Shown: positions 12,191 to 24,889 of the stretch, in pieces
Position numbering within the stretch: the stretch's first letter is position 1
Layout of the letters: every line of letters begins with the position of its first letter
Origin: Saxidomus purpurata
Taxonomy: Eukaryota > Mollusca > Bivalvia > Venerida > Veneridae
Direction: 5' to 3'
NCBI GenBank assembly: GCA_022818135.1
Contig: JAFMSR010000014.1
Span: 33,213,487 to 33,277,486 of the forward strand
DNA: 64,000 bases
Made by a program: the position numbers and the translations under genes
The notes under the pieces: model-generated
Databases searched by the model: none
Seen by the model: the letters and a program-made list of their open reading frames with translations, nothing else
What the model was told of the DNA's origin: nothing

Positions 12191-12199
12191 TAGTAAAGG

Positions 12200-12994
12200 T
12201 GTTATGTTTATCTAAGTGCGAAACAAAACATACCAAGTATTCCAGATAAAAAAAGAATGTAGACTATCAAATTTACATAAATTGGCGTCTCAAATGAAAG
12301 GATCAAAGTTATCATCTAGTACAGTCCTTTATCATTATTGAAATACTGTATTAGAATAATGATAGATTAGAGAAAGATAGAAAAGTAAAATACTACAGAA
12401 GAGGTATACTGATAATGTAGATGGGGGGAGGGGGGGGGGACGGTGTTAACATTGATACGCAGTTCGAGTCCAGACACTAATGGCTGTTTATCCAAACGCC
12501 TATTTCTAGTCCGACACAGCGAATTAATACAGCTATTTATCATGTAGTTTTATTTGACATTGTAATTAGCTAGAACATATTAAATATCTCGGAAGACCTA
12601 TCAATGACCCAACGGAATTAAAGATACTATCAGTATTGTAATGACCAACGGCATAATAACAAGATATACCGATACATTGTACATTGTATTTCTTGACCGT
12701 TATGACAAACTTTACATCGCCAAGTATCACCGTTTACAAGAGTAATTACTTTTAGCAATATCATGTCACAATATCACACTAGATTGATACCGACGGACTT
12801 ATGATGATGATTTTATATGCCTTGCAGGAAATCCAAAATAATCTCCGGAAATATACTATTGTATGTAGCGTTTCAGAACTAGGGCGACGGGGTGAAAATA
12901 TGATCTCTAAATTGGATAACATGCAGTCGATGACAAGAAGTAATGTGCAGTCATTAAACCGGCTTACTGTTTAATTAACGCCGGTCCGAAAATA
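12200..12994. other. No gene recognised
   Basis: AT-rich sequence to the right of the foldback element. A G-rich run lies at 12421-12440. No open frame or repeat structure is worth naming. Confidence 0.5.
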
Positions 12995-13171
12995 AACCAA
13001 AAAATTTTATTTAAAAAAAAAAAACTTTTTCAAAAAAAAAAAAAAAATTTAAAAAAAAATAAAAAAAAATAAAAACCCCAAAAATATATTAAAAAAAACA
13101 AAAAAAAAAAAAAAACAATTAAAAAAAAAAAAAAAACACTATTTTTTCCTTTTCTTTTTCCCCCCCTCTCA

Positions 13172-13224
<53 letters not shown>

Positions 13225-13238
13225 CCCCCCCCCCCCCC

Positions 13239-13297
<59 letters not shown>

Positions 13298-13344
13298 TTT
13301 TTTTTTGCAAGGGGTTTCGTTTTCCCCCCCCCCCCCCCCCCCCG

Positions 13345-13383
<39 letters not shown>

Positions 13384-13403
13384 GGGGGGGGGCCCCCCCC
13401 CCC
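12995..13403. repeat. Homopolymer-dominated low-complexity tract
   Basis: The tract consists of A-runs broken by T or C, then about 50 A (13173-13222), about 75 C with a single A at 13239 (13223-13297), 8 T, a second C block (13324-13380) and a G block near 13382-13392. The glycine- and phenylalanine-rich minus-strand frames are artefacts. The mix of nearly pure A, C and G blocks looks like low-quality consensus. Confidence 0.85.
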
Positions 13404-14079
13404 GGTCCAAAATGATTGACCATACAGTGTTACTTGAATATACAACATTTTTTGCACTAAGCTAAATCAATTTCTGAAAGCATGGTTACGTTATATGTAC
13501 ATACATTTTTTACATTCAATTTGTACATAAGCGCTAACACTTTCCTCCGAGATACATGACTTCTACCTTCGTTTGGAAATTCCTTATCATGGCAATTTTT
13601 GACGTCTTCTACTGAAAATCAAGTACGCTTTCAATAGGTTGGAGCGCAACAGTATAAATAACTAGTATTCTTTCTGTCACTGTATGATCCAAGGGCCCTT
13701 GTACACTGAAGAAAAGTAGGATGCTATTATTGTATTTTGGACTGACTGTCCTTGAACACCGGACGGACTAAAAAAGTAAACATCAACAAACGCACAGAAA
13801 TTTTGAAATATATTTGATAAACAAAGACAAACAAGTACAATATCAAAATGTGGTACAAGGTAATATCAAGTTTTGACAAAGACTAAGTCTTTTTTAGTTT
13901 CATTTACTTTATTCATGTTAAAAGAATTAAACCCGTACAAGGCACCAACACCAATATAAATGATGTGCTTCCATTTTCCTGACGCGTTCAAAAGATAGTA
14001 CAAATGTATATCAGTTGGAGAATCCGTTTAATATTTTAATGCAGTCACGGCATATATAGCAAATTAGACTGCAGGCTTT
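13404..14079. other. No gene recognised
   Basis: AT-rich unique-looking sequence between the homopolymer tract and the first recognisable copy of the large tandem duplication. Confidence 0.5.
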
Positions 14080-14782
14080 TCTGAAACGTCATTAATAAAG
14101 AATATGATAGGAATTGTTTAGAAAATCACTTCTACATAATGGTCCCCTGACACCAATACAGAGACGATTTATTAATAACTCTTGAGCATCTAAGTGAATT
14201 AACTTTCTGTTTGCAAATCTACCTGTGTTCGTCAACTTTGCCAGAAATCTTATCTTTATTGTTCTCGAATTCAAGTCGCAAAGAAGTAGGGTTAGTGTTT
14301 TCACATAAATAAAACCCCCTGAACACAACTGGACAGCTAAATAAGACAATCTGGTTATCCAGATACCTAATTTGATAAGGAAGTGTTTGTTTCACTGCAG
14401 TAAAACAATGGGAATTGTCCTTACGTGTACAACACAGACTGTGACTCATTGTGTTTCTTCATGAATTTAACATTGCTTCTACGCAACCAGTTGCGGGGGA
14501 GGAGGATGTTGAACATGATCATGATTTCTGTCTATCAGTCCGTTCGGGTGGTATGCATGCCTATTTTAGAATTCTGACTGAGTCATTTCTAAACTCGATA
14601 ACATTGTCTTGTGTATTTCTTTTTTTTTTTTTTTTGATTATCTGCTTAAATGTTGGAAAACTCTAAATGTTACACTTCAGGGTAAATGATCATTCTGTGT
14701 ATTTCTTGTTGAAGTCAAGGTTTTTCCTGATTTTCTTAAATGTCGTAGTTATCAGTTTCAATATTTATCGACAATTTTGTAA

Positions 14783-15105
14783 GTTGACGAAATGTTCGAG
14801 TGGTTAACGTTCTAGGCATTCTATCTGGAGGTCCCCGATTCGAGTTTCGACAGAGGCACTGGAAATTTTAGAGACGCTTTTCAGCGTTTCCCACCCACCT
14901 ACAGATGAACTGGTTAGAAACCCAGAGGCAGTCTCACGTGTATCGGTGCTATACACAGGACACGTGAAAGAACCAAGGGGTCTATTCGTAAAAGAACTAG
15001 GGTCTAGTACCCGTATTCTCTTGTATCTGCGTTGCGTTGACAAGTTCACCCGGGGAGAAATCCCAGGGTCGCCCGGGACTATAAACAACCTAAATGAAGA
15101 AGTAT
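14783..15105 (+). mobile_element. tRNA-derived SINE
   Basis: It starts with a tRNA-like head: box A 'ttcgagtggttaacg' (about 14794-14808) and box B 'gattcgagtttc' (about 14838-14849). A body of SINE style follows, including 'gacacgtgaaagaaccaagg' near 14960, and it ends by about 15105. Orientation is plus. It lies inside copy 1 and I do not see it at the matching places in copies 2 and 3. The family name is not assigned. Confidence 0.7.
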
Positions 15106-16005
15106 CATCTCAAACCCATTACTCCTTTACACCGAAGTTACATATTTTCATTATTTAAATCACTCATCAAATAGTCGTATAAGAACTCTATTAACACAGG
15201 TTCTAAAAGCTGCTCAGTTCACAGTTTCCGATGAAAAAAGGTATTTGAACCTTCGCTCTAAAGTGAATGAATATCAGGCAGTTCGAAAAACCTTGTGTTT
15301 TCAGTCACGTAATGTACACATTTATACTACATGTACATTGTATTAGGATTACTTTTGTATTGTGAGAGCTTTTGTATTTTGGCAAATATTCATTCTTCGG
15401 GGTCTTTCAAGTTGATTAAACGTGGTTTTCTGTACTGTAAGACAAGTTACTTGATAAAACTCCTTATGCCGATGAATCTTCCGTTAAGGTACCAGGGAAT
15501 ATTCTACGTTTATTCATCAAATGGCGTTGACAAGCCTTTCAACCGCCGGGAAATGTGTTTGAAAGTCTTCATTTATTAAAGAATTATAGAAACAGGATTT
15601 CTCTCTCTCTCAATCACGCTTTGTTCATTACTAGCATCTTTTTTATCAAATTAAAAGCGTTCGATAGTAGAAGCAAAAATGCTTTAGCTAAATGAATGTT
15701 TTAATTAATCTTCTCTCGTAAGAAATAAATTCTGTCTAACCTATCTGGACATTGCTTTCATAGTTAAACGGGGAGTGTCTGTAAGTGTATGTCAGACAAA
15801 TAAGGATTAGGACACTGAAGTCAACTCGGACAAGACTAGTCAGGTACAGGGACAGCCGTAACCTCTTCTCCTAGCAATTTTACTTTATTTGAGATACCCC
15901 CGCAGAAACGTGTACTCTTCATGATAGGAGGATAATAAAGCATAATTTTGTTTACTTTGGCGCAGCTCTGAGTAATATTTTAACACACCTCTATAATGGC
16001 CGCCT

Positions 16006-16188
16006 AAACTTCTCGCGTGTAGCCCATCCTCCTCCTCCGAAAACTTCTCGCATGTAGCCCATCCTCCTCCTCCGAAAACTTCTCGCGTGTAGCCCATCCT
16101 CCTCCTCCTCCGAAAACTTCTCGCGTGTAGCCCATCCTCCTCCTCCTCCGAAAACTTCTCGCGTGTAGCCCATTATCTTCCGAAAACA
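16006..16188. repeat. Minisatellite, five units of 35-38 bp
   Basis: Units begin 'aaacttctcgcgtgtagccc' at about 16006, 16041, 16076, 16114 and 16152. The main length change is in the number of CCT triplets. The minus-strand Gly/Glu-rich frames are repeat artefacts. Confidence 0.85.
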
Positions 16189-19141
16189 GTTTCCTACCTC
16201 ATGCACATCGTATACTTCATTAGATACTACATTTTGTTATTCGTTAAAAGATGTCATTTGGAAATAATTGCAGAAACCATTCATTTAGTTGTCTTGAAAG
16301 CATTATCTCTGCAATTGTTTACGCTCTTCTAGTCATCAGACCGCAAGTTCTGTCTCTGACAGGAAATGTCCCAATGTTTCATTCCTTTAATTATATTTTT
16401 AGGCTAAAATTTACTGTTAATGGTGCCTTTCCTACATCTTCCTGTCAGACCCACACACGAAAAACTATCCTGTTGGGAAAACATGTTATCGAAGTGCAAA
16501 ATTAGATCCGACAGTATGTTTACCCAACTTTACATGTAACAGCAAATATACTGCCTGGGGATGTCATATCCTCTTCATCTGTTCGTATCATCTTATATAT
16601 TCATAAGTAGTTAAACCTGTTTCAGAGGTTACCTCGAGTAAGCAGCCAAATGTTTGAAGGAATCAGTACCCGATGCATGCTAGCTGGCGATTATTAAACG
16701 TGCATTTTATCGGTTACTGACTTAAAAAGCCAATTTTGATGTATCCTTTTACTAGTTTCTTCAAACATGTTTGACAATATCTTATTGAAAATCAATATAG
16801 ATCAATATATCTTTTTACAATTTTGTCGGTAAACTTCGACATAATTTTCAAATATGTCATAAATCAAACATTCGTCAATTGATCAATTTTCAAATGGTCA
16901 TCTTAATTCGTACGTTCGTTTTACTTTTGTATTGTACATGTACATTGTATAACTTTTTTCCACTTTAAAACGTCTAAATGCATTTAATTTAGACTACTGA
17001 CATTGCAAATTTTAGCAATAATATTTGCTAACTTTTTTCCCAACACTCCAAGAATCATAAATAAAGAACTGTAAAACACATCGACGAACAACCTTTTCCC
17101 GTATATGAAACGGTTTAATATCATCCTAAGAATACTGGTTTATACAGAGTTTGTTCACACAGGAATCAACAAATACAAAATCAGCAATATTTGTTTTTTC
17201 CCCAATTGAAAACATGCCTGAAGTTGAAAAGTTATTTTGAACAACGAATTTATCGAGAAATAAGACTTTGAATACGAATCCTTTTTAGCAAACTTAAAAT
17301 TCGATTTTAAGGTGAATTTGATAAAATGATGTTACAAATGAAATTAGAGTAGAGAGAAAGGGTTGCAATGACTTTTAAATCACAGCCTGTAACGGCGTGA
17401 AACATTAACTCGCGCTTGTAAGCAATTCCTTAAAATTGTAATTTTTTTTGTCATTTCAACAAAATATATTTTTTCATCTTTATTTTCTTTTTTTAGCATT
17501 TTCAACCAAAGTACTTATTTTAATTTCTTTTAACATGTTCTTTTTAATTACCAAAGAGAAAGTTCGTATTGAGTGAAATTTTCTGATACAGCTTACATTT
17601 AGACTTGTTTTTTCTTGGTTTCTGTGAATAGAGACCTCCAAAAACTCTTTAAAAAGTAGAAAATACACGGTGAATAAAACTATCTTAGAATGGATGTTTT
17701 ACAAGTTGTTTAAAAACTCAATACAAGTATTGTGATTGGGCCGCCAGTTGCGGACATTATGGGTTCAGTGCCTAGACCAGTAGACTAATAACCTTTCTCC
17801 AGATGTATCTGTAATTTAATTTTACACTAGCCGTGGTCTACAGAATGTACGAATAGGTTGCAGCTACCTATCGAATATAATGAGAATTGAGAATTAACAC
17901 CGAGTAGCGTTTACTTCGAATTAAGCGTTACTAAAAACAAGAAACACATATCTAAGCTTGGTATTGTAAGCAAACACAGCCTTGTTAACACTAGCAAGCA
18001 TTTGTCACTATTTTTGCAGATTCTCAGAGGCAATAACCTATTGGTAGGGAGTTTTTAAGCTCGGGGTTTGTTTCCCTAATCCAGAGCGTTATGATTTACG
18101 TTGCCCATTTGTATAAATATTCGTTTTGGAATTTTCTATGTTACCACGTCCGTTCCCTTTTAAGATTATTCATCGTTTCTTGTGAATAGAGCATACCGCC
18201 TTCATGTCTGATTTACCAAAAAATAAAAATAATTTGTTGGTCCATCCATTTAATATTCTTATTTAGTAACTGTAGATATATCAAAGTTGACATTTGGCTT
18301 TATAGACACCACGTTCTTGAAAATTACGTATTCAGTTGAAAATGATCCCATTACACTGAAAAAAACTAAAATACAATTTGTTTAGAACTCGTAAACATAT
18401 TAGTAAATTAATTAGTTGTCAGCAAAGCAGGACACACATCTACCTGTGTTTGTCATCTTTGTCAGTAATCTTATCTTAATTACTCACATATTCCAATTAC
18501 AAAGAAGTAGGTCAGTGCTTTCACATAAAAGAAAGCCCATGTGAACACTCACGCTATTTAATAAATCTGATTTCTCAGGAATTCCTATTTAATTAGTGTG
18601 TGTTTTACTGCAGTAAAACACACAGGAAATGATCTTACTAATACCAACATGTACTGAAAACCAACGTGCTGCTAAATGAACGTTCACTGCTACTCTAAGA
18701 CTACCAATGTTGAATGTCCTTCAGTGTGTTCGGTCGTTCTCGTTCTTTGTTACGTGTACTTCACTATGATGCTTTGCTTAAACATAGTATAACTCTAAAT
18801 GTAACCCTTGAGATCTAGTATTAATCATTAATTCTGCGTATTTCTTGTTTAACTTTAGTCTTGATGATCTGCTTATATGTTGTATAACTCTAAAAACGTG
18901 AAGTAATTCAGTTCCAACAGTCAGTGATTTTATTTTTTACTCTTATCATCTGGTTTTCAAATGTTCGATAATTGTAAAGTTCCGACATTGAATAACTTTA
19001 TAGATTTTTATGTTTTTGTCAAATAGCCGTACGAGAAATCAGGGTTCTCGGGGAAAGTCAGGTTATACAAATATTAAAACTATCAGGACTATTTTGGGGT
19101 ATATTTTGAGTTCTGGCATTATGAGACCTCCTCCTTTTATT

Positions 19142-20641
19142 ATCCCCCCGCCGAAGGCGAAGGGGATATTAGAAATGGTCTTCGTCCGTCCGTCCGTCCG
19201 TCCGTGCGTCTGTCCCAATTTTGTCCGGAGCATAACTCCAAAAGTACTTGAGCGATTTTCTTCAAACTTCATACACTGACAGAGCACATTGGGAGGAAGT
19301 GCAGTGTGTAAGAACAATAACTCTACCTTGCCTACTTTTAGAGTTATTCCCCTTTTATCAGATTTACTTGAAAAACTTTGTCCGGAGCATAACTCCAAAA
19401 GTACTTGAGGGATTTTCTTCAAACTTAATACACTGACATAGCACATTGGTAGGAAGTGCAGTGTGCAAGAACAATAACTCTACCTTGCCTACTTTTAGAG
19501 TTATTCCCCTTTATCAGATTTACTTTAAAAGTTTTGTCCAGAGCATAACTCCAAAAGTACTTGAGGGATTTACTTCAAACTTAATACACTGACATAGCAC
19601 ATTGGTAGAAAGTGCAGTGTGCAAGAACAATAACTCTACCTTGCCTACTTTTAGAGTTATTCTCCTTTATCAGATTAACTTGTCCAAAGCATAACTCCCA
19701 AAGTACTTGAGGGATTTTTTTCAAACTTAATACGATGACATAGCACATTGGTAGGAAGTGCAGTGTGCAAGAACAATAACTCTACCTTGCCTACTTTTAG
19801 AGTTATTCCCCTTTATCAGATTTACTTTAAAAGTGTTGTCCAGAGCATAACTCCAAAAGTACTTGAGGGATTTACTTCAAACTTAATACACTGACATAGC
19901 ACATTCACATTGGTAGGAAGTGCAGTGTGCAAGAACAATAACTCTACCTTGCCTACTTTTAGAGTTATTCTCCTTTATCAGATTTACTTGTCCGAAGCAT
20001 AACTCCCAAAGTACTTGAGGGATTTTCTTCAAACTTAATACACTTACATAGCACATTGGTAGGAAGTGCAGTGTGCAAGAACAATAACTCTACCTTGCCT
20101 ACTTTTAGAGTTATTCCCCCTATCAGATTTACTTTAAAAGTTTTGTCAAGAGCATAACTCCGAAAGTACTTGAGGGATTTTCTTCAAACTTAATACACTG
20201 ACATAGCACATTGGTAGGAAGTGCAGTGTGTAACTTTACCTTGCCTACTTTTAGAGTTATTCCCCTTTATCAGATTTACTTGAAAAAAAAATTCCGGAGC
20301 ATAACTCCCAAAAGTACTTGAGGGATTTTCTTCAAACTTAATACACTGACATAGCACATTGGTAGGAAGTGCAGTGTGCAAGAACAATAACTCTACCTTG
20401 CCTACTTTTAGTCAAATAGAAAAATATCATACCTATACTGATAATGAACATTAATATAATTTTGCAAACCTTCTCTTCATTGCCTTATTCTTTTTCCACT
20501 TACTTGAAAACTGTACTCAGCATGACCATAACTATACGGCTTTTTAAGGATTTCCTCTCACCAAGTAAAATGTACGAAAGTACAACCTTCAGGTAACTTC
20601 TTCCTGGCGGGGGGATTAACCATGTGTAACATGGCTCTTGT
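19142..20641. mobile_element. Non-autonomous element with terminal ATCCCCCCGCC repeats and about 8 internal satellite units
   Basis: ATCCCCCCGCC (19142-19152) is mirrored exactly at 20606-20616. Inside, a GTCC-rich run near 19185-19215 leads into about eight units of ~150-160 bp, each starting 'gtccggagcataactcc' or a variant (near 19220, 19380, 19537, 19680, 19837, 19990, 20143, 20294). After the right terminus comes a small hairpin CCATGTGTAACATGG and CTCTTGTTT, which I treat as part of the element. Copies 1 and 3 of the surrounding duplication lack it, so it inserted after the duplication. The short open frames are repeat artefacts. Confidence 0.75.
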
Positions 20642-22251
20642 TTTTATATATTTCTTCTGTATTGTAAGATGAAGATCTTTGAAAGTGAAACTTAAGTGTT
20701 CAAAGCCTTCGTATCATCCTACATTCCCTCACAAATGATATCGACAACCTTTGACCAAGCTATCAAAGTGCAACTAGCGACTACCTAAACCTTCCAACCG
20801 CGTGGAAGGGGGCATGTATTTGAAAATATTCAGTCAATATGAAATAGAAAGCTAAAATGCCTTTTTTGTCATTAATTGTACCCCAACTGTTTTGTGGTAA
20901 AGGGCATATTGTCTGGATGAGAAGACATCGTAATAAGTTCAGCAATGTTATAAGAATTTGTCATTAGACTCAAATGCAACTTTATGTGCATTTTAATTAT
21001 TGTTTAATCTATCATAGTACATTGCGGTATTCAACCATAATAACAACCGTTTTAGATTAAAATCAAAACAGGATGTATTCGTTAGCAGCGAGTAGTTAAT
21101 TAGGAACGTTTTTCAATCAATGAAATATTATCATAGTACCAGAAATGGTACGTAATTGATCGGTAAGAAGCATCAGTTAGTTACAATTTGTAAAACAGTT
21201 ACTTCGTACAGCCGATTTCTAAACATTTCACGAAATTGAAAATATTATGAACGTAGACCAAGATATCTGAAACTTGAATAGTTCACACACTCACATACAT
21301 GTATTTAATTCAACTGCTTCGTACTCCTTTCAACAGATAGATTAAAAATAACTTACAATTAAATCACTTTCCTCTAGGTCTATCAGTCATTTCGTGACTG
21401 CAATTATGGCTTTGATCACGCAAGGCTTAAAATCACATTGAAAAAATACTGCTTTATCTCTAATTTAGAGACATGTATATAGTTGAATACAGTTTCCTAC
21501 AGGAAATAAGCAGCTTCTAACAGATATTACTTCGGTCACAAAAGTATTATATAGTATCGAAAGAATGACACGACTTTAATTATATCAGTCACGTACAGTA
21601 CACATCCATGATTGTGAAACTTGCAGAAAACCTGAAACAGTATCAGATTCTTGAACAATTCAACTAGTTATTGCTTTGAATATATGCGGTGGCACACATT
21701 GACCTATTATTCCTCACCAAAGCCCAATTATTCGATCATGTTTGGAACATTTTTCAAGTTTGATATATTAACCAATTGCAAAGTTTATCACGATTCTGTC
21801 AGGTTGCTTTTAATATCCTGGTATGTGAGACAGAATTGCGTCAGTTACTTGAAGCTGATTTTTGTAAGATATTGGTATTCCGGATCGTTTTTATCATGGA
21901 TAGTGTCTTATTTGACAAGCGATACTGATACTTCTGTATGTTACTTTATAGAAAGAATTTATCATCATTTTCCTAAAACGACATTCAGCTTTGGATATGA
22001 ACATAGTCGACTTTGTTTACTTAACAACTGACATGTGGCATTATAACTATTACTATTTGAATACTTTCAACATTTGACAACTAAAGTTTAAGTTTTTCAA
22101 TAGAACAATCCTGAAGAATTAACATAGAAAATATTACTTTTTTGTTGAGTAACTTCTAACAATTGTCATCAGAAAGTGTAAGCTCTAAGCGACTGACAAT
22201 ATTACTTTTTTCATCAAACGACTTTGCATGGTGGACTCGTTACTCTGAGAG

Positions 22252-22362
22252 TTGATGTTTGATGGTATAACAATTTCCATTGATGTTTGATGGTATAACA
22301 ATTTCCATGATGTTTGATGGTATAACAATTTCCATTGATGTTTGATGGTATAACAATTTCCA
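22252..22362. repeat. Minisatellite, four units of 27-28 bp
   Basis: Units begin 'ttgatgtttgatggtataac' at 22252, 22280, 22308 (one base shorter) and 22335. The matching site in copy 3 (near 37630) has a single diverged unit, so the expansion happened in copy 2. Confidence 0.85.
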
Positions 22363-23003
22363 TTGAACAAGTCACAACAGTATATCGCTGTTTCTACTGA
22401 AGATGTTACATCCAACAACAAAGTTTTTAAAGGTCAGCAAAAGTGAGTCTAGTAAGATCAGATTCATTTAAATGATACGTCTATGTACTCGCATGAGCAA
22501 ACATTGTCTTCTAAGGGAAATTGTAGTCCCCGATATCTATGTTGACAACTTAATATCATTCGATTTTTATCCCTGGTGTACATACTTCAATCTTAGGCAA
22601 TCATTTTCTTGTTTCCTCTTACTTGATTTATACAAAATTACTCTGTCAAGAAGGTTTATACTTTGTACGTTTATTAGCGTCTGGAGGGTATCTTTGTCCA
22701 ATGGATTATTAGCGAACTTTTATCAGGCATTAATACATAAATACTTCTTTCTTACTTCTAATATAGTCTATGGCATGCAGTGGTTATAAGCGTTTAGTAG
22801 GCCCGCTGTTAATACAAGCCTATACAGTAGTCTTACACTGTGTTCGTAAGCTTGATTATACAATATCCTGTCATTTGCTAACGTTGTAAGTACTTTGATG
22901 ATTTTCACTAAGTATGAAGAGAGAAAGAAAAGTCAATATATGAGACAGAAAATGCAAATTGTATTATCATTATGTATTTGAGTTGCTTACAGGTTGGTAG
23001 TTG

Positions 23004-23058
23004 TTCTAACCAGCATTCTTGGGATGGATCACTACCAGGCTACCATCCCCCGTTAGAA
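23004..23058. other. Two-tier stem-loop
   Basis: TTCTAAC (23004-23010) pairs with GTTAGAA (23052-23058), and the inner GGGATGG (23021-23027) pairs with CCATCCC (23043-23049). It is a short imperfect hairpin just left of a tRNA-like head and may belong to the same dispersed element. Confidence 0.5.
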
Positions 23059-23093
23059 ACTGCAAACTTTTTCAAATAAAGAATTAGGTCCGT

Positions 23094-23200
23094 GGACCTC
23101 GGTAGCTCAATGGTTATGGTATTCGCGTAAGTTTTCCTCTTAAACGAACGATATCTTATATATTTATTCATATAAACAATCGGTTCGATAGCGGGACTTA
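23094..23200 (+). other. tRNA-like segment with widely separated A and B boxes
   Basis: Box A is 'tagctcaatggtta' (23103-23116) followed by an anticodon-arm-like 'ttcgcgtaag'. Box B is 'ggttcgatagc' (23182-23192). The spacing is about 40 bp longer than in a normal tRNA, with AT-rich sequence between. The D-stem does not close. It is a degenerate tRNA or SINE head rather than a gene. Confidence 0.45.
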
Positions 23201-24718
23201 AATCGGTGATATGCTTATTTCAAGTTGCGTCTCTTGGAGTTATGTCGTAACTGAATAATTGCTGTGAAAACAAAACATGTTTTGCAACAGGCGAACTTAC
23301 TAGAACTCCTTGACCTGATTCAGAAGTATATGGTACTGTACCTAGGCACAGTATTTCATCGAACGATTTAAAACTATTTTGACCTACATGTAATCGTTTT
23401 ATCCTATCTTACGAATATTTGCTAGAAAGATTTTCTACTACAAATAGCCCATTAATCCTAACAGTCTGTCTAGATGAGGTCAAAACAGTAGTCAAATTAC
23501 GTGATTCCCATGACAATCGCTTCTGTGAAGGCAATGCAATAGGAGACCTTTTATATATCTATGCAATTTAGTTGATAATTTGTTCTAATCCAGACATTTG
23601 GAACAACAGCTTCTTTCTAACTTAAATTCTTAAAGTTGTTCGCCCTCAGATTTATTTGGGGAAAAATAAGGGTCTTCTTACTGTACTGTTTTTATGATTA
23701 ACTGTCTTACGTTTACATATTTTAAAACGAAACATCAAGTAAAAAGGATCCAGTATACATTCCTGTAAACTTACAATAACTTTTTCTGTAGTTAAGAAAT
23801 AATACGCTGCCAAATTATAATTGTTACCTGTGTTGCTGATTCTAGTCGTTTACGAAATCGGAAACCAATTAAAATTACTATCATTTGTCAGTCGTTCACA
23901 AAATGCACGCATTTCTACGATGAACTCGTATATTGCTGAGATAAGCAACAGATCCGGTTTATAAAATATCAAATCACATTGAAAATTACCATCTCTACAT
24001 TCTGCATAACGTCAATATTGACCAGCAATATTGCCTTGATTTCATGATAAAACCTACGTTCTGATCCGCGTCCCTACAAGTCTGCCTGAAATGCCATTTT
24101 ATATGACAAGTCTGTGGCTCACACTGCTCCTTAAGTAATTGACATATAGTCACCAAACTATACACAATCATATTATACGAAATATAATATGCTTGATATA
24201 AGGAGTGTCCCTTTACATCATTTACGTTGAGTCGCCATATCTTACACACATGTTTATTAAGATGACAAGGTGTGCACCAGATGTTTTTTTTTTCAGAGCA
24301 GTAACAGCAGAGTATGGCACTTGATTTAGCCAAAATAAAGGTGTTCCGTATGGCGATTTTGAAGCAGGATCTGCTCCTAAATGTAAAGCCCACAATTTTA
24401 CGACATAACATCATGCTGGACAAAATTTTGTTAATGTCATTCACATCATACATTAAGTTAACGTAAATTGCACAGGTAGCATTAAACTTAATAGGGGTTC
24501 TCTTATGAACAGTCTATAGGGGATTCTTACATGACTCACGATTTTGTCTCTATATACAAAGAGTAGAAAAATTATGTTATATTAAACCATAGACAACTCG
24601 GGAACCGATATGCTGTAAACATGACGTCATACTGCGCCACATGACGTTAAATGAGCGTTCGCGTAGAAAATAAAGCTTTGCATTTATATACTTTGTAATA
24701 TCTGGTCATTTTAGAATC

Positions 24719-24889
24719 GAAATAACATCCTTTTTCAGCGTTGTTATCGTCTAATAAACAATAATTTGTCGTACTGATGCGCAGTTATAAACCACTCAGG
24801 CCTTCGGCCTTCGTAGCTAATTACTGCGTATCAGTACTCAAAATCATTGTTTATTAAACGACTAACACTGCTGAAACGGATGTTATTTC
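24719..24889. mobile_element. Palindromic MITE, 171 bp
   Basis: GAAATAACATCC (24719-24730) is mirrored by GGATGTTATTTC (24878-24889), and the arms continue inward through 'cgtctaataaacaataat' against 'cattgtttattaaacgac' and 'gtactgatgcgcag' against 'ctgcgtatcagtac'. The centre is a small hairpin AGGCCTTCGGCCT. It lies in a ~1-kb stretch of copy 2 that copy 3 does not have. It is non-coding. Confidence 0.75.

Larger units (their letters stand above)
14080..17700. repeat. Segmental duplication, copy 1 (partial)
   Basis: Landmarks shared with copies 2 and 3 appear in order: 'tctacctgtgttcgtcaac' (14219; also near 18440 and 29530), 'ttcactgcagtaaaac' (14391; 18605; 29691), 'caaccgccgggaaatgtg' (15540; compare 20798 and 30305), 'cagaaaccattcattt' (16271; 31147). 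Similarity to copy 3 continues past 16750. The copies carry many indels and no conserved open frame, so the shared unit is non-coding or intronic. Limits are approximate. Confidence 0.65.

Noticed and set aside
13030..13457. Gly/Phe/Pro-rich proteins on the minus strand
   Set aside because: Translation of homopolymers in a tract of doubtful sequence quality.
15885..16206. Gly/Glu-rich minus-strand proteins
   Set aside because: Product of the 35-38-bp minisatellite.
19142..20641. Helitron-type element, because of the internal satellite and the 3' hairpin followed by CTCTTG
   Set aside because: Helitrons lack inverted termini and end in CTRR after the hairpin; here there is a perfect 11-bp inverted terminus and no CTRR. 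Left open as unclassified.
21651..22031. 126-codon plus-strand frame in segmental copy 2
   Set aside because: The matching stretch of copy 3 (33560-33840) is well conserved in DNA but does not keep the frame, so it is not under coding constraint.
23995..24453. 152-codon minus-strand frame with several Cys and His
   Set aside because: No recognisable zinc-finger spacing, part of it lies in sequence not shared by copy 3, and indels in the shared part would break it.
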